Shown: positions 24,567 to 36,700 of the stretch, one piece after another
Layout: the number at the start of each line of letters is the position of its first letter
Numbering within the stretch: the stretch's first letter is position 1
Origin: Parastagonospora avenae f. sp. tritici 18332-5
Lineage: Eukaryota > Ascomycota > Dothideomycetes > Pleosporales > Phaeosphaeriaceae
Direction: 5' to 3'
DNA: 64,000 bases
NCBI GenBank assembly: GCA_022559985.1
Contig: JAFJTR010000006.1
Location: forward strand, 62,001-126,000
Program-made: the position numbers and the translations under genes
The notes under the pieces: model-generated
What the model saw: only the letters and a program-made list of their open reading frames with translations
Told to the model about the DNA's origin: nothing
The model's database searches: none

Positions 24567-24996
24567 ACTTCTTCCTCCTACCGATCGCACACTCACACGT
24601 ATACGTCGAGGCACTTGGAACACCACCATATAATTGCAAATGACGCCATGGGGAAGCGAAACCGCGTTGCGGTACGAAAGGTGCTGATATCTCGGATGAG
24701 AAGAGACAAGGTATTTTCAGCGGACATTTGGCAATAATGACACTTTCATGAATCGAGTTGGGGTTCTTGTTGAGTGATGTGATGATATACACCGGCTACT
24801 ACTGATTTGCATTTAGATGAGACGGACAGAGCAACATCCAGGCTATTTAGTTGCACGCTTCAAGACTCGACACAGCTTCCAAATGCCGACTACAGTCTAG
24901 CTGCTCCATCTGGTGTGCTTCATTGACTCACAAGATATCTAGGAAATACCAAAGCTGCAGCCCGAACACTTTACTGGCTCAGGATACTCGATTTTC
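24567..24996. other. Intergenic, convergent 3' ends
   Basis: About 430 bp between the NEDD8 stop and the epoxide hydrolase stop. No gene seen. Confidence 0.5.
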
Positions 24997-26290
24997 TCAA
25001 TGAAACTCTCCGAAGAACTCCCTCATATCCTGCACCATCTCATCCGGGCACTCCATACACGCAAAATGACCACCAAAATCGCGCTCCCTGAAGAACTTCA
25101 AACTCGTCGTGGTTGTCTCCGCACCCGCCTTCGGGACTGGAAACGCATCGTATGGAAACGTGCTCACGCCCAACGGCACTCTGATCAAGTTCTCGTCCTT
25201 CGCGTTGAACTCGGTGTAGACTTCGTGCCGCACGTTGTTGTAGTAGCACAACATGGAAGTCATGATACTCGGCGGCGTGAAGAAGTACAGCGAGAGCGTA
25301 GTACATATATCGTGATTGAACTGCGCATTCTGCAGCGTTGCAGTGCCGAGATTCGGATCAGCCAGTTCGTTATACTTTTCACCGATAAACCTGGTTCACA
25401 CCTCATCAGCAGAAGTTCCTCGTCAACCAAGACGCGGGGATACAAACATCATAATCCCCACCGGATTATCATTAAATGCCGTCCCAATAGTCTGCGGTCT
25501 CGTCCTCATCTCCACCGCATACCCCATATGCCCCTCACTCAATCTCTCCCCCATCCACCACTGCGCCCTATCCATCGCCCTCTTCTCCTTCTCATTCATC
25601 TGATACCCCTCCGGCGGCGCCCCCGGACACATATTTGTATGCACCGCCTTACAACTCTCAAACCGCCCACTCCCCAGCTCGCGAACAACCCAATGCCCCC
25701 AATCGCCCGCCTGCGCTACATACCTATCATACCCCAACCGCTTCATCAGCTCATCATACATGCCCGCGGTATCCTGCAGCGTCCACCCCCGCGGCGGCCC
25801 TTGGCTCCAGCAAAACCCCGGCAGGCTCGGCACCACGAGGTGGAAGCTCGGCGCGTCGGGTGTATCGGGGGAGAGCAGTGGTTCCATGACGTTCTGGAAT
25901 TCGAAAAACGTACCCGGCCAGCCGTGCACGAGGAGTAGTGGTATTGCGCTTTCTGGGCGCACGCGCGCCCGCTCGTGGATGAAGTGCACGGTCAGCGAGG
26001 AGATGGAGGTGGTGAAGTGCGACCAGGAGGATATTTGGGATTGGGCGCGGGTCCAGGAGAAGGTGTGGAGCCAGGTGGTGTAGAGCTTTTGGATCCAGGC
26101 GAGGGATGGGCCTAGGATGTCTGGTTAGGTCTGTGTGCTAGATGTGTTTGGTTGGTGATATGTTACCATAGTCCTCGCCAGCGTCTGGGACAACGGGGAA
26201 TTGGGGGAGGCGAGTGTCTGCGAGTTTGCGGAAGAGGCGGTCGACTTCTTCCTTGGGGATAGTTGGGTCGAAGGTTTGGATGTCTGACAT
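24997..26290 (-). CDS. Epoxide hydrolase (EHN domain plus alpha/beta hydrolase)
   Basis: Three exons, 26167-26290, 25448-26120 and 24997-25390, give 396 residues. Introns are 46 and 57 bp; the second donor reads GTTTGT. The N-terminal EHN region (IPKEEVDRLFRKLADTRLP) is typical of microsomal-type epoxide hydrolases. The hydrolase core follows: HGWPG oxyanion hole from about residue 107, nucleophile Asp181 in AGDWGHW, and C-terminal FGGHFACME with the catalytic His. Known reaction: opening of epoxides to vicinal diols through an alkyl-enzyme ester on the Asp. Length and order match fungal members. No N-terminal membrane anchor is evident, so a soluble form is likely. Role could be detoxification or lipid epoxide turnover. 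Confidence 0.92.
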
Positions 26291-26757
26291 GTTCGCTGCC
26301 TTTGTCTTGCGATATGTTGGCGTGAAGGGGAGTTTGACATATAATTATTGATCTCAAGTCGGTTATGAGGAGGTCAAGCTGCCACTTCCCCGCATCAGAC
26401 CAGTATGCTTCTGACGTCCATTGTTGACGTTTCATTGCGTCATTAGTCGACCGAAATCCAGGGTCTTCACGGAGTGTCTCCGAAGGGGTTACTAGCACCA
26501 CGATCTCGATGCCTGCATCTTCAAGTTACAGATTTCTGGAAAACTCTCAGACTGCCATCAATTTGAAGAGCTTGGGAAGCGACAAAGTACTCTGATACAG
26601 TCAGACCTAGTACACAATCTTTCGCTTCCACAGTGGCGCTTGCGTCACACTCTGATCTATTCATTCAACTCTACCCTTCTCATTCGTCTCAGCGCCATGA
26701 TCTGTGACCTCCACACCATACTGTCCAATGCTCTGGCTCAACTTTTCGCACTCCCTC
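26291..26757. other. Intergenic, epoxide hydrolase 5' flank
   Basis: Separates the epoxide hydrolase start from the 3' end of the CSC1-like gene. No gene seen. Confidence 0.5.
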
Positions 26758-29285
26758 CTACTCATACCCACACGGTCTCGTGCCAACCAGATAAATGGCT
26801 GTTTTTCGGTTCAGCGCAGGGTGCAGATATGCTTCCATAACCTCTTCCTTAGTGTAGGCAGGCACCACTTGGCGGAAGTGCGGAGCTAGAGACGCAGAGA
26901 TCTGGCCAGCTGTAGGCTGTCGGGGTGTGAACATCTTTTTGTAGGAAGGCTCTTTCTCGTGGCGATTCAGGTCGGTCGTGAGTCGACTTGTCGTACCGTG
27001 TTCATTGTTCTCACTGCCGGAAGGTAAATCGGAAAAGAGTCCTTTCTCAGAATAACCATTCCCACGGTCGTTCTCCGATGGTGATGGTACTTCTTCCAGA
27101 GGTAGGGTGGTGACTAATGGCTTCAGCTTCATCTTGACGATGATGTGAAAAACGATAGTGGCTGCGATCAAGACAACAAGAATGACGGTAGGTCCAATGG
27201 CAGATAGCGCAGGTCCGATGCCAATGCCGAACAAACCCAGCAGACAGAATTCTGCAAGGTAGACTCCGACCATGAGCTGCTCAAGCGCACGAGCGTAGAA
27301 GGCTCCTTTCGTGTCGATCTGAGTATTATAAACATGCAGCATATTGTATCGGTAAGTGAGATACAGCATCCCGATACTGACTGTAGCGAAGCCCAAGACG
27401 AGAGGCGCGATGACAGCGTAGCCAATGGCGATGACATCCAAATTGGTCTATTTAGGGTACTCAGCACCCCACGATGGCACCATGAGCGACACATAGCGCA
27501 TGTACTTTTTCCTTGGCGTCTTGTCGAACTTGCTAAGGACAAGTATACCTAACAGATCAATGAGGCTAAACAAGTAGCCTGCTGCATTGGCAACGCCATA
27601 TTGAATGAAGTAGGCGATGTAGAAGTTGGAAGCCTTGGGTACATTCTTTGAAAGTAAAGGGATAGCTTGCGCTGGGTCACTGACGATCTGACTTGCGACA
27701 GCTGTAGCTCCGGATGTGAACGTGGTAATAAGGAAGACTTGAATGACCTGGAAGGCGAAGTAACAGGATTGTGTTTGTAGTTCGACTTCAGAAAGGCTGA
27801 CTGCACCGGCGAGCTTCGCAAAGACTAGATAATTTCAGTCGCATGTTTTTACAAAGAAGCTCTATGATGCATCACCTACATCGGCAAATGACTGGTACTA
27901 ATGCCATGAGAACAGCAAGCATCACTGTCGGCGAGAGGCCCGTGACGACTCCCAAGATGACCGGTGGTATGTTGTCGATCCAGGCTAGGAATGGGACGTT
28001 CTCAGTGAGGTAGGGGACGTTGCTGATGATACCCACGGTGGCGACTGGAATACTCCAGAAAAGAATCAGGGCAGAGATGGCAAGGGTGGCGAGAGTCTTG
28101 CGTGCAGATCTACTCTTGGCGCTCATACCGAGATTAACCCATATCACCTCCTGGGGCAAGACACCCATCTGGCGAGTGGCCGGGTCTGAAGTTGGTTTGC
28201 GATGCTCGTTGTGGGTCACGGCGGACTGCGCAGCAGCCATGGTTTCAAACTCGATGAAGACAGCGCCGAGAAGCTTCTCCTGCCCAGCTAGGTGAGATCG
28301 TTGTGCCGCCTGGATTTTGGGTAGCAGTTGCTTGAGCTGTTGACTGTAGCAGTCGATCGAATCAACCTTTTTGCCAATAAGCGGCTTCAGGCGATGTGTT
28401 GGCCGCGGACTCTTCTCCAAGCTCGTGTCCCTCTGTCCGTTGTGCTTGTGTTCCTTCTTATTGACATTTTGCATCCACTTGATCTCACTAGCTTCTAGCT
28501 TTGGTACAACCTCGTTGAGCTCTTCTACGTCATCTTCTAAGTCGTCAATGTCTGGGACCAGCCAGATCTGTGCAACGCGAGGGAAAAGAGTGCGCAATCG
28601 CTCTAGCGATATGTGTTTCTCCGGCACGTTGGTGAATAGGACTATTCTCTGCGAGATACGGCTCGCATTCCACGTGGTCAAGAGGTATGCTTGTCGGACT
28701 TTGGCTAGGTACACGGTCTCTCTGCCGATCACAAACATAACCCACCCGAAGAAGAGCCATGCCACAAGGGCATGTGCATAGTATCGGGTGCCGTATTCGA
28801 CATTGGAGAAGGAGAGTATATCCAGTCCGGACTCTCCGCCGCCTCCAGCTGCGTTGACAGGGAACAACACTGGCCATGTGATGACAGCGCCCACGAAGGT
28901 AATCGTTACGAGCATTTTGAGGAAGCATATGTATAGATAGGCGTCGAGCGAGTGGTGACTGAGGATGTGCTCATCGCTCATATGTCGAAAGTTACCAACC
29001 CAACCAATAAAGCCAAGAAAACCATGCCCTGCAGAAGGTGTCTCCCTACCGAGGCATTAGCAACGGCAATTGAATAGAGAGATCGCGAACATACTCTTCC
29101 AATAGCGCATCGTGATACGTTCTAGGGGCATATAAATGTCGTTGTTTTCTTCACAACAGTAAGGAGCCGCCGACGAGAACAGCTGCAAGGACTAAGCATG
29201 GCGCCAACGTCGACATCAGAGCAGATATTGAGGAAGGGCCTTCGCGATTGCTAACTGCGCGCGAGGACGAGCTTGGAGCAGACAT
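26758..29285 (-). pseudogene. CSC1/OSCA (DUF221) cation-channel gene with two in-frame stops
   Basis: Three exons, 29095-29285, 27880-29045 and 26758-27824, total exactly 808 codons, a normal length for a CSC1-like protein. The N-terminal TM helix (CLVLAAVLVGGSLLL) is followed by RHLYAPRTYHDALLEEE, then the TM helix around LVTITFVGAVITWPVLFPVN, a cytosolic region (WLVPDIDDLEDDVEELNEV, GAVFIEFETMAAAQSA), and the conserved channel core (TFTSGATAVASQI, YFIQYGVANAAGYLFSLIDL, VPSWGAEYPK, TNLDVIAIGYAVIAPLV). The frame is broken twice: TGA at 29151-29153 just after TM1, where the family usually has a basic residue, and TAG at 27448-27450, where the family has Trp (VPSWGxxYPxWTN-like). Both fit single transitions (CGA to TGA, TGG to TAG). 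Everything else, including splice sites, is intact, so the loss is recent, or readthrough or an assembly error must be excluded. Function when intact: hyperosmolarity- or mechanically gated Ca2+-permeable membrane channel. Confidence 0.85.
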
Positions 29286-30195
29286 TCTGATAATATCAGG
29301 TAGCCCAGATAGTCGGGTATGGGATCAGCAATGGCAGCGTGCATTCGCAGAGTCTGTTATGGGTTACGGTCATCCTCACCCCTAGCCCAATGCCTTCCCA
29401 CCACTACCGTCATTATACAGCGCAAGCCTGCCTCTTTAGAAACACTATACACGTTGAGCCCTTGCTGTAGGCACCATCGGTACAAACAATCCGAGTCGAC
29501 CATGATAGTTCAAAAGCCAAGTAATCGTTGCGAAGGAGGAGAAAGTTCCGCGAGCGCGGAGTGTGAATCAGGTGCTAATTAGCGGTCGTTTGGATTGTGG
29601 CTAGCGTAGCGGTTACGTCGATTTAAGAAAGTAGTCTGGATCTTGTCCAGGCTTGCGGGGATGATCTATGAACATGGTCGAGACGTCAACGGGTATTTCG
29701 TCATCGCGACACCAGAATCTTGGTCTTGGAAGCCAATGTCGATTTCACGATGCCCGTTAGCGCACTGAACCGCTCTATATTGTCATCTACGATGGGAGGC
29801 GATGAAGGTGCACAAAGCTACACAGAGCGTTGCTGTCGCCATTGAAGCCTGCGAGACTGTGCATAGCCTCCGGCTGCCAAACGCCCTTGTTCACTTTTCG
29901 TTGTGGTTGACAAGATGCAGTATGCACGAGAAAGTAAGAGAAAACATCACCGGACGAATGCAGCTGGGGAAGCGCATACTGCAAGCGCATACGTAGTGTT
30001 GCGATGGATTAAGATGGAGCAAATGTGGTGTTGCAGATCGCCATTTCGACCAGACGCGTCACAGGATCACGCGTTCTGCGGCCCGACCTCCTGACCGATT
30101 CTTATGATGCACGCGTGAGCGACCGGCAAGTCATTCCTGCAGCCATCAAAGTCTCTACTCTCTCAAGCACGGCTCCCCATTCTACAAGACCAAAC
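29286..30195. other. Intergenic, no gene seen
   Basis: Region between the starts of the channel gene (minus) and the truncated gene (plus); it should contain both promoters. Short frames lack motifs. Confidence 0.5.
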
Positions 30196-30749
30196 ATGCC
30201 CGGCGTCAAGCGCAAGTCAGTTGGCGGCACCGAGGTCGCGTCGAAGCGAGCGCGTGCCAGCCTCTCATTGGCACCCGCAATACGGGACAGAAGACGAGCT
30301 CAATGACATGTCCAAAGAAGAAATCGTCGAATACGCGCTGGAGTTGCAAGATAAGATTACATCCGTGTCTACATCCGCCCAAGGGTCAAAAGTGTTGTCC
30401 GCAGAAGAGCTAGAGGAGCAATCAAAGAAGGCCAGGCGACTACTTGTCAAAGGAATCTCATCGCAAATGAAGGTGAGCAATATACGGCACGTGTCTGAAT
30501 AACTATGTACCATCTGCTAACGTGCAGTAGTGGACGGCATCTTGCAAAATGGGCAAGGCGCGTTTTGCCTACGAAGGTCATTTCTCAGACGAACGCATCT
30601 TCAAGAAAATATTTGGGCTTCCTGAGAACCATGTGAAGAAGATCTTCAATATTTCTAAAGAGAACTTCCACTACAACGTCGGACATCCACAAGGCAAGGT
30701 GCGCTACTCTGTCCTGACTGTCATAGGATCCCTTCAATCAATCGCTATA
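30196..30749 (+). pseudogene. Truncated, frameshifted gene at the edge of the PKS cluster
   Basis: The ATG at 30196 opens a short basic N-terminus (MPGVKRKSVGG, KRARAS). About 60 bp later the coding sense moves to another frame (WHPQYGTEDELNDMSKEEIVEYALELQDK), which continues to a normal donor at 30472. The second exon starts at about 30531 (WTASCKMGKARFAYEGHF, RIFKKIFGLPENHV, GKVRYSVLTVIG). It then loses any coding character around 30745, 25 bp before the HR-PKS stop codon on the other strand, and the frame just runs on antisense to the PKS. An alternative start is the Met at 30308. I recall similar small, basic fungal proteins of unknown function with a domain that would extend further. I infer a gene broken by the rearrangement that placed the PKS here. 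Confidence 0.5.
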
Positions 30750-30770
30750 AAACCTTCAAACCCCCTAAAC

Positions 30771-33700
30771 TCATGTCACAAGCTTCTCAATCAACTTGGC
30801 CTGAGCCTGAGCCCCCAAGGCCGCAATGTCGTCCGCCCTGACGATTTCCAAGACAGTCAACTCCACACCGATATTTGCTCTAATCCAGTTCCTCAACTCG
30901 ATACTGATCAACGAATCAATACCAATCGTCGCCAGCGGCGCAGTCAAATCCACGTCTTCGTCTTCCTGCATCAAGAACCCAAACAGCGTCTTGCCTATCG
31001 CCTGCGCCAGCAGCTCCGCCGACTCAGGCTCCTTCAGCAACGTCGAGTTGCTGACAATGTCCTTGAGGAAGGCCGTCAGCGCGCCGTTGCCTGAATCTGC
31101 AACGGCAGTCTCTTGGCGCTCTAGGTTGCGGTAGATGGTCATGCGGCGATCTTTGCGCCAGATGCAGCGGTTGTTGGGCGCTGTGATGGGTAGTACGGAT
31201 CGGTATCCAATTGCGACTTGGCTAGGGTTAGCATACCGGGGGAGCTCGTCGGCGTTGTCGCGTTTGCGCTTGAGTGATGGGGGTTGCGACCGGCTCATGC
31301 AAAGCTCGATGCTCTCCAGAAGCTCGCGTTCCTGAATCAGATATTGACCTGTGGCGCGCAGTGTGTCGAGCATGCTGGGGTTCTCAGCCACGTAGCCGAC
31401 GTCTTCGATAACACCGACGTCGAGAGACGAGGCGGGTAGGCCCATTGAGTGGCGATATTGAATGAACGCGTCGAGGAAGCAGTTTCCAGCGTTGTAGTTG
31501 GCTTGACCCCAGTTACCCATGGTTGATCCGGCGGAACTGAAGGTGAAGAAGATGTCAACGGAGGACGTGTGGCTCTCAAGAGCCTTGTGGAGGTTGAGAG
31601 TTCCCTGGACCTTTGGCAACATTGCGTATTGCCACTGTTGGAAGGTCATGTCGGCGAGGGAAACGTCTGCAAGAGCCATGGCAGCTTGGAGCACACCGCC
31701 AATTGGTATGTCAATTGACTCAACCGCCCTGAGGACATCGTCGTAGTTGCACACATCAGCAGCGAAGGTGGTTGCAGTGCATCCTTGAGCGGCCAATTCA
31801 TGCAAGAAGATCTGCGTCTTAGGGTCCTTGCCAGCAGACCTGGACAGGAACACAATCCGTCTTGCTCCTCTCTCCACAAGCCAGCTTGCAACAGCCCTTC
31901 CGATACCGCCCAGACCACCGACGAACAGGTACGCTTTCTCAGGGCTGAGTTTCAGCTCGCCGCGCACTTTCTCCAGTGGCAGAGCTGCATGGTTCTCGGG
32001 CATTGTGACAACAACCTTACCGATATGCGTACCTCGCTGCAGATAGCGCATCGCCTCGCCGATCTGCGCAGCTGGGAATTCATGGATGGGAGTGATGGGC
32101 TTGATATGGCCCTCGGCATTGTAGCGCAACGCGCGTTCCATGAGACTATCTTCTCGTCAGACGACTACACTTTCTACAGTAGGGGATGTACTCACCTCAT
32201 CATGACAGCCTGTTTCTTTGCAGCAATGGTCGAGAGATCAAACCCGATAAAAGTACGGTTTCCATCAAACATCTCCATGCCCAATTGGCCGTGGCCGATG
32301 AAATCACGGCGGCCGATCTCAACCATGATACCAAACTCTGCGACACACCTCCAGGAAGCGTGGAGCAGCTCACCTAGTCATATTAGTATCTACTAGCGTC
32401 AAAGATTCTGCTAAGATTATACCAGACAGGGAGTTCAAGACGACGTCTACTCCGTGGCCTTCCGTCTTGGCCATAATGCCAGAAACAAAGTTTGCGTCGC
32501 GAGAATTGAAGATGTGGTCTGCCCCAATGCCGTATGTCTGGGTCAAAAAGTCGATCTTCTCTTGGGAACTAACTGTGCAGTAGATCTTGTGAGGATGAAT
32601 GTCAGCTATGGTTCAAAGGATTTGGGCGAGGGGTCCTACCTCTGCTCCAGCCATCTTCGCAATCTGGATAGCTGCAATGCCGACACCACCAGCAGCAGAC
32701 TGGATAAGAACGGACTAGACATACATCAGTCATTATTAGACGTGGAATTTGAAGGGATACTTACCTTGCTCGAATCCAGTCTCGCAAGATCTTGCAAAGC
32801 GTAGAGTGCAGTGCACACAACAACAGGCATAGTCGAAGCCTCTTCATCGCTCAACGACGAATTCTCAGGAATCTTCACACACAGCTTCTCACTGAGCACC
32901 ATCTTCGTCGTGAACGAACCGGTCTTGCAGCCAATAACACGGTCTCCGATCTTCAGAGAAGAGACTTCAGAGCCCACGCGCGTAACAACGCTGCAGCTTT
33001 CCAGTCCGAGACCGTCGCCGATGGCAGGAAGATCTGTGATGATGCCCATGGCAATTAAGACATCTTTAAAATTGAGCCCCACGGCTTTGACTTCGCATTC
33101 CACGTCATTGGGGCCCAGGGTTGGGAGCTCGAGCTCTTCCCAGGCGAGCGTGCTCAGGACACCGGGCTTGTTGATGGCGAGCTTCTTGGTCGACACCTCG
33201 GGTGTGGCCGTAGTGTTTTTCATGCCCTCCGCGACATCGATGAAGTGGTACCGGCTCACCATCACCTTGCCACTGTCGTAAGCCCACTCCACATCAGGTG
33301 TCATACTCTCCTCATGAGAGCGCTGCGAGAACTCATCGTATACCTCCGGCACAACCAATAATGTCTTCTCATCGAACGAGTCAAGCTCGAAAGTACCGAA
33401 GTCCATCTGTTTCTCTGTGCGGCACACACGAGACACACCCGTGATAAGTGCATACTTCGGCTCGCTGCAGTTCACCTGGCAAGCCCCGGTCACCCAAAGA
33501 ATGCCAGTATGATTTTCACCAGCTCCCTTCACACATTCCACGACCTTGACGAACCACAAGAACTCCGCTTCATTCGCTGAGTACAAGAACGGGTGGTCCA
33601 AGTCCAGCAGGGAGATGGCGTCTTGCTCGGCAGTTGGCGTCTGTCCGACTTTACAGAAGTCTAGCTCGAACCCCTTACCTTGTAGACCTTGGGCAATGGT

Positions 33701-36700
33701 CCGCACCTTGGGAGCCTCCGGATCCACGCACAGCACTGTGGTGCGACGTGATGCAAGAGCCGGGCGCGTGGGCATGGCGATGATGTTGTTGTCGAGGTAG
33801 CCGTCATGATGGACAGAGTCAATACCATCGAAGCCCGCGGCACGAAGTTCCTTCTCCCACCTCGCAGCAGGGATGTAAGGCTCATCAGGTCTTCCGTCGG
33901 CAGCGCCGAGCCACCATCCGGAGAGGACGCCCATGACGAAGTTGATCCATTTGCTCACCGGATCGAGCTCTTGCAAGAAGAGGCGGCCGCGGGGGTGCAG
34001 AAGTTTGTGGCAATTGGAGAGTGTCTCGTGAATATTGGGTGTGGCGTGCAGGACGTTGGTGGCGATGATCATGTCGAAGGTGTTCGCCTCGAAGCCCTGC
34101 TCGAGCGGGTCCTTGGAAATATCCAACACGGCGTACTCCATACCGGGGTACTCCCTGAATCGTTCTCTGGCCTGGATGAAGAACCCAGATGAGATGTCGG
34201 TGTAGGTGTAGGAGAAGTATGTGCGCTCTCCGTAATGCGACTTCAAGAATGGCAGCAGGGTATTGGTAGTACCACCTGTTCCGGCACCGATTTCAAGGAT
34301 GCGCAAGGTCGGCGTCTTGTGGGACAGGAGGTCGAGGAACGACGTGTACTTCGAATTCTGCATTTGCATGAAATCGTAGAGCTGGGTGAGAATGCTGTCG
34401 TCCATGAGGAGATCAAGTGGATCGACCTCTGCCTTGAAAATGCCCCTGCATTTGTTGAGGATTCGCATGATAGCAGTGGCACCGGCCTTGGCTGTAGAGC
34501 CCTGCAGCCAGTCATGCAACTCGTCCATGATTTGAGTCCGCTGTGGAGAGTCGAACCTGGCGAGTGCGGGATCAGCGTTTGCATTAACCTTCTTGAGCCA
34601 GTTGAAGAAGACATTCAGATGGCCTTGTTCTGTAGCCTGGCCTTCCAGACGCTCCTCGGCTTCGAGCATGGCAAGTGCACCAAGTTTGTCGAGGTTGTTG
34701 TGAATTTCTCCACGCTCCATGGAGATGCTGAATAGATCCGAGGCATTCATGAAGGTCAGATCGGGCTTCCACTCGAGCTCAGTGGCGGCGTGGAGATCGT
34801 TGAAGCCTCTGTTATCATCTGTCTTGCCGTCACCCAGTGGTGAGGTTTGGAGGGTCGTGAGCTGCACAACTGTATTTCCTTCCGAGTCTATTGCTACGAC
34901 GTCTCCCGACATTGCGCCACCCTTGGGTGGAAAGTCAGCGGTGGCTTGGACTGTCATCTCACCAACCGGTGGGCGAACGTATAGCTCTTCGATGTATGTG
35001 GGCACAGCTAAGACGGTGAATCTTCTCTCCAAACCATTGCTGACCGCGAGCATCAAAAGCTGCAACAAGGAGTCCATGGCAGATGGGTGAACAGCATAGT
35101 GAGACTCCCCTTCGACGAGTTCACTTTTTACGTTGGCAACCGCGGACTTGATAGTGGGGTGAGAGGTGGGGTTGTTGATGGCTCTGAAGCGAGTTCCATA
35201 GTTCAGCCCCATCTGCTGCATCTTTCGGTACCAAGTACGCTTGGAGAGTTGGCGGGGCAGCGGCTTGATATCGATTTTCTCCCTTTCGATCTCAGATCCA
35301 GGTCGGATCTGGCCGAAGGCGTGTTGGATCCAGGTGTCTTTGTTCAGCGAAGATACCGTGAAGTCGTACCATGGAGACTCAAGCGAGTCTGTGACGCGTG
35401 CTCGGGACAGGTGAGTGATGATTTCGATATCTTGTCCGGACTGAATCACACAAGCAGCCTTGATATTCACTTTCCGGACAGTGTAATCCGAAATATCCGT
35501 GAGCTGTCTGACGGCCTCACCGGCCATGCAGACGTAGCCCACACCAGGGAGAACCACGTCGCCAGTGACTTCGTGCTCTTTGACCCAACGGATCTCATCG
35601 CTTCTGAGAATGTTGCGCCAAGATGGATTCTGATCAGTGCTCTCAATGACACGCGACCCGATCAAATCGTGGTGGGGATGCTTGCGGAAACGCCAGTCTC
35701 TCGACAGACGGGACTCGCCCCAGATTGACTCGTAGTTCCAAGGGTATAAGGGCAGATCTGTTAGGAAATTGCCTTTGCCATTGATGCTCTCGAACTCAAC
35801 CGCATAGTCGTTTAGCCAAAGTTCTCCAGCGGTCTTGAGTAACTGCTCGTGAGCGTCATGTCCCCGAGCAAGAGTGCCAACATAAGGGTCTTGCGATGAC
35901 TTAGCTCGGAGAATCTGTCGGATTGGACCTGCAAGGGCAGTGTGTGGTCCTATTTCCAAGAAGATCTTGGGTGCGTTCATGGTATCCACGACGTTTCCAA
36001 TTGCTCCGGTGAACTTGACCGGGCTTATCAAGTTCTTCACCCAGTAAGAGGCATTGAGGAGGTGGGCATCTGTGATGACCTTTTCGGTTACCGAGGAGAA
36101 GAACGGAACCTTAGGTGCACCTGCGTGAAGCTTGCCCAGAAGCGCGGTGTATTCATCTGCGACCGTCTCCATATGAGCTGAATGGTAAGCCTTATTAACA
36201 GCAAGAGCGCGGACTAAGGTATCAGGATGGTTTTCTTTGATGACTTCCATGATCTTTTGCAGGACTACCTTGTCTCCAGTCAGTGTGGAGCTTTCCGGGC
36301 TGTTCTCACAGCCAATGGTGACACCGGGCTGGAGATATTCGGCAACATCCTGAGCGCCGAGACCAATGGCCGCCATGCCGCCGACGAGCTCTGGGCTTAA
36401 GCGTAGAGTCACGACTCCTCTGTAGTACGCGCTGACGATTGCGTCCTCGGCAGATAGAGAGCCACAAGCGTAGGCAGCACCGATCTCTCCACTGGAGTGG
36501 CCCGCGACGGCAGCTGGATGAATATTCCACGATGCGAGAAGGTCGACAAGCGCAATCTGCAGCGCCGTACAGCATGGCTGCGATAGTTCGGCCTGGCCAA
36601 GACGACTTGACTTCTTGGACGCCATGAGCTCATCTGCGAAATAGTGAGAAGCTGAGCATATCAGGTGAATTGTGAGACTGTACCTAAAAGTTTCCACTTC

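Noticed and set aside
30549..31094. Long plus-strand frame running into the HR-PKS 3' end
   Set aside because: Beyond about 30745 it is only the antisense shadow of the PKS ACP/KR exon.
33806..35728. Several long plus-strand frames inside the HR-PKS region
   Set aside because: They are antisense to the large PKS exon, which carries continuous DH, CMeT and ER motifs.
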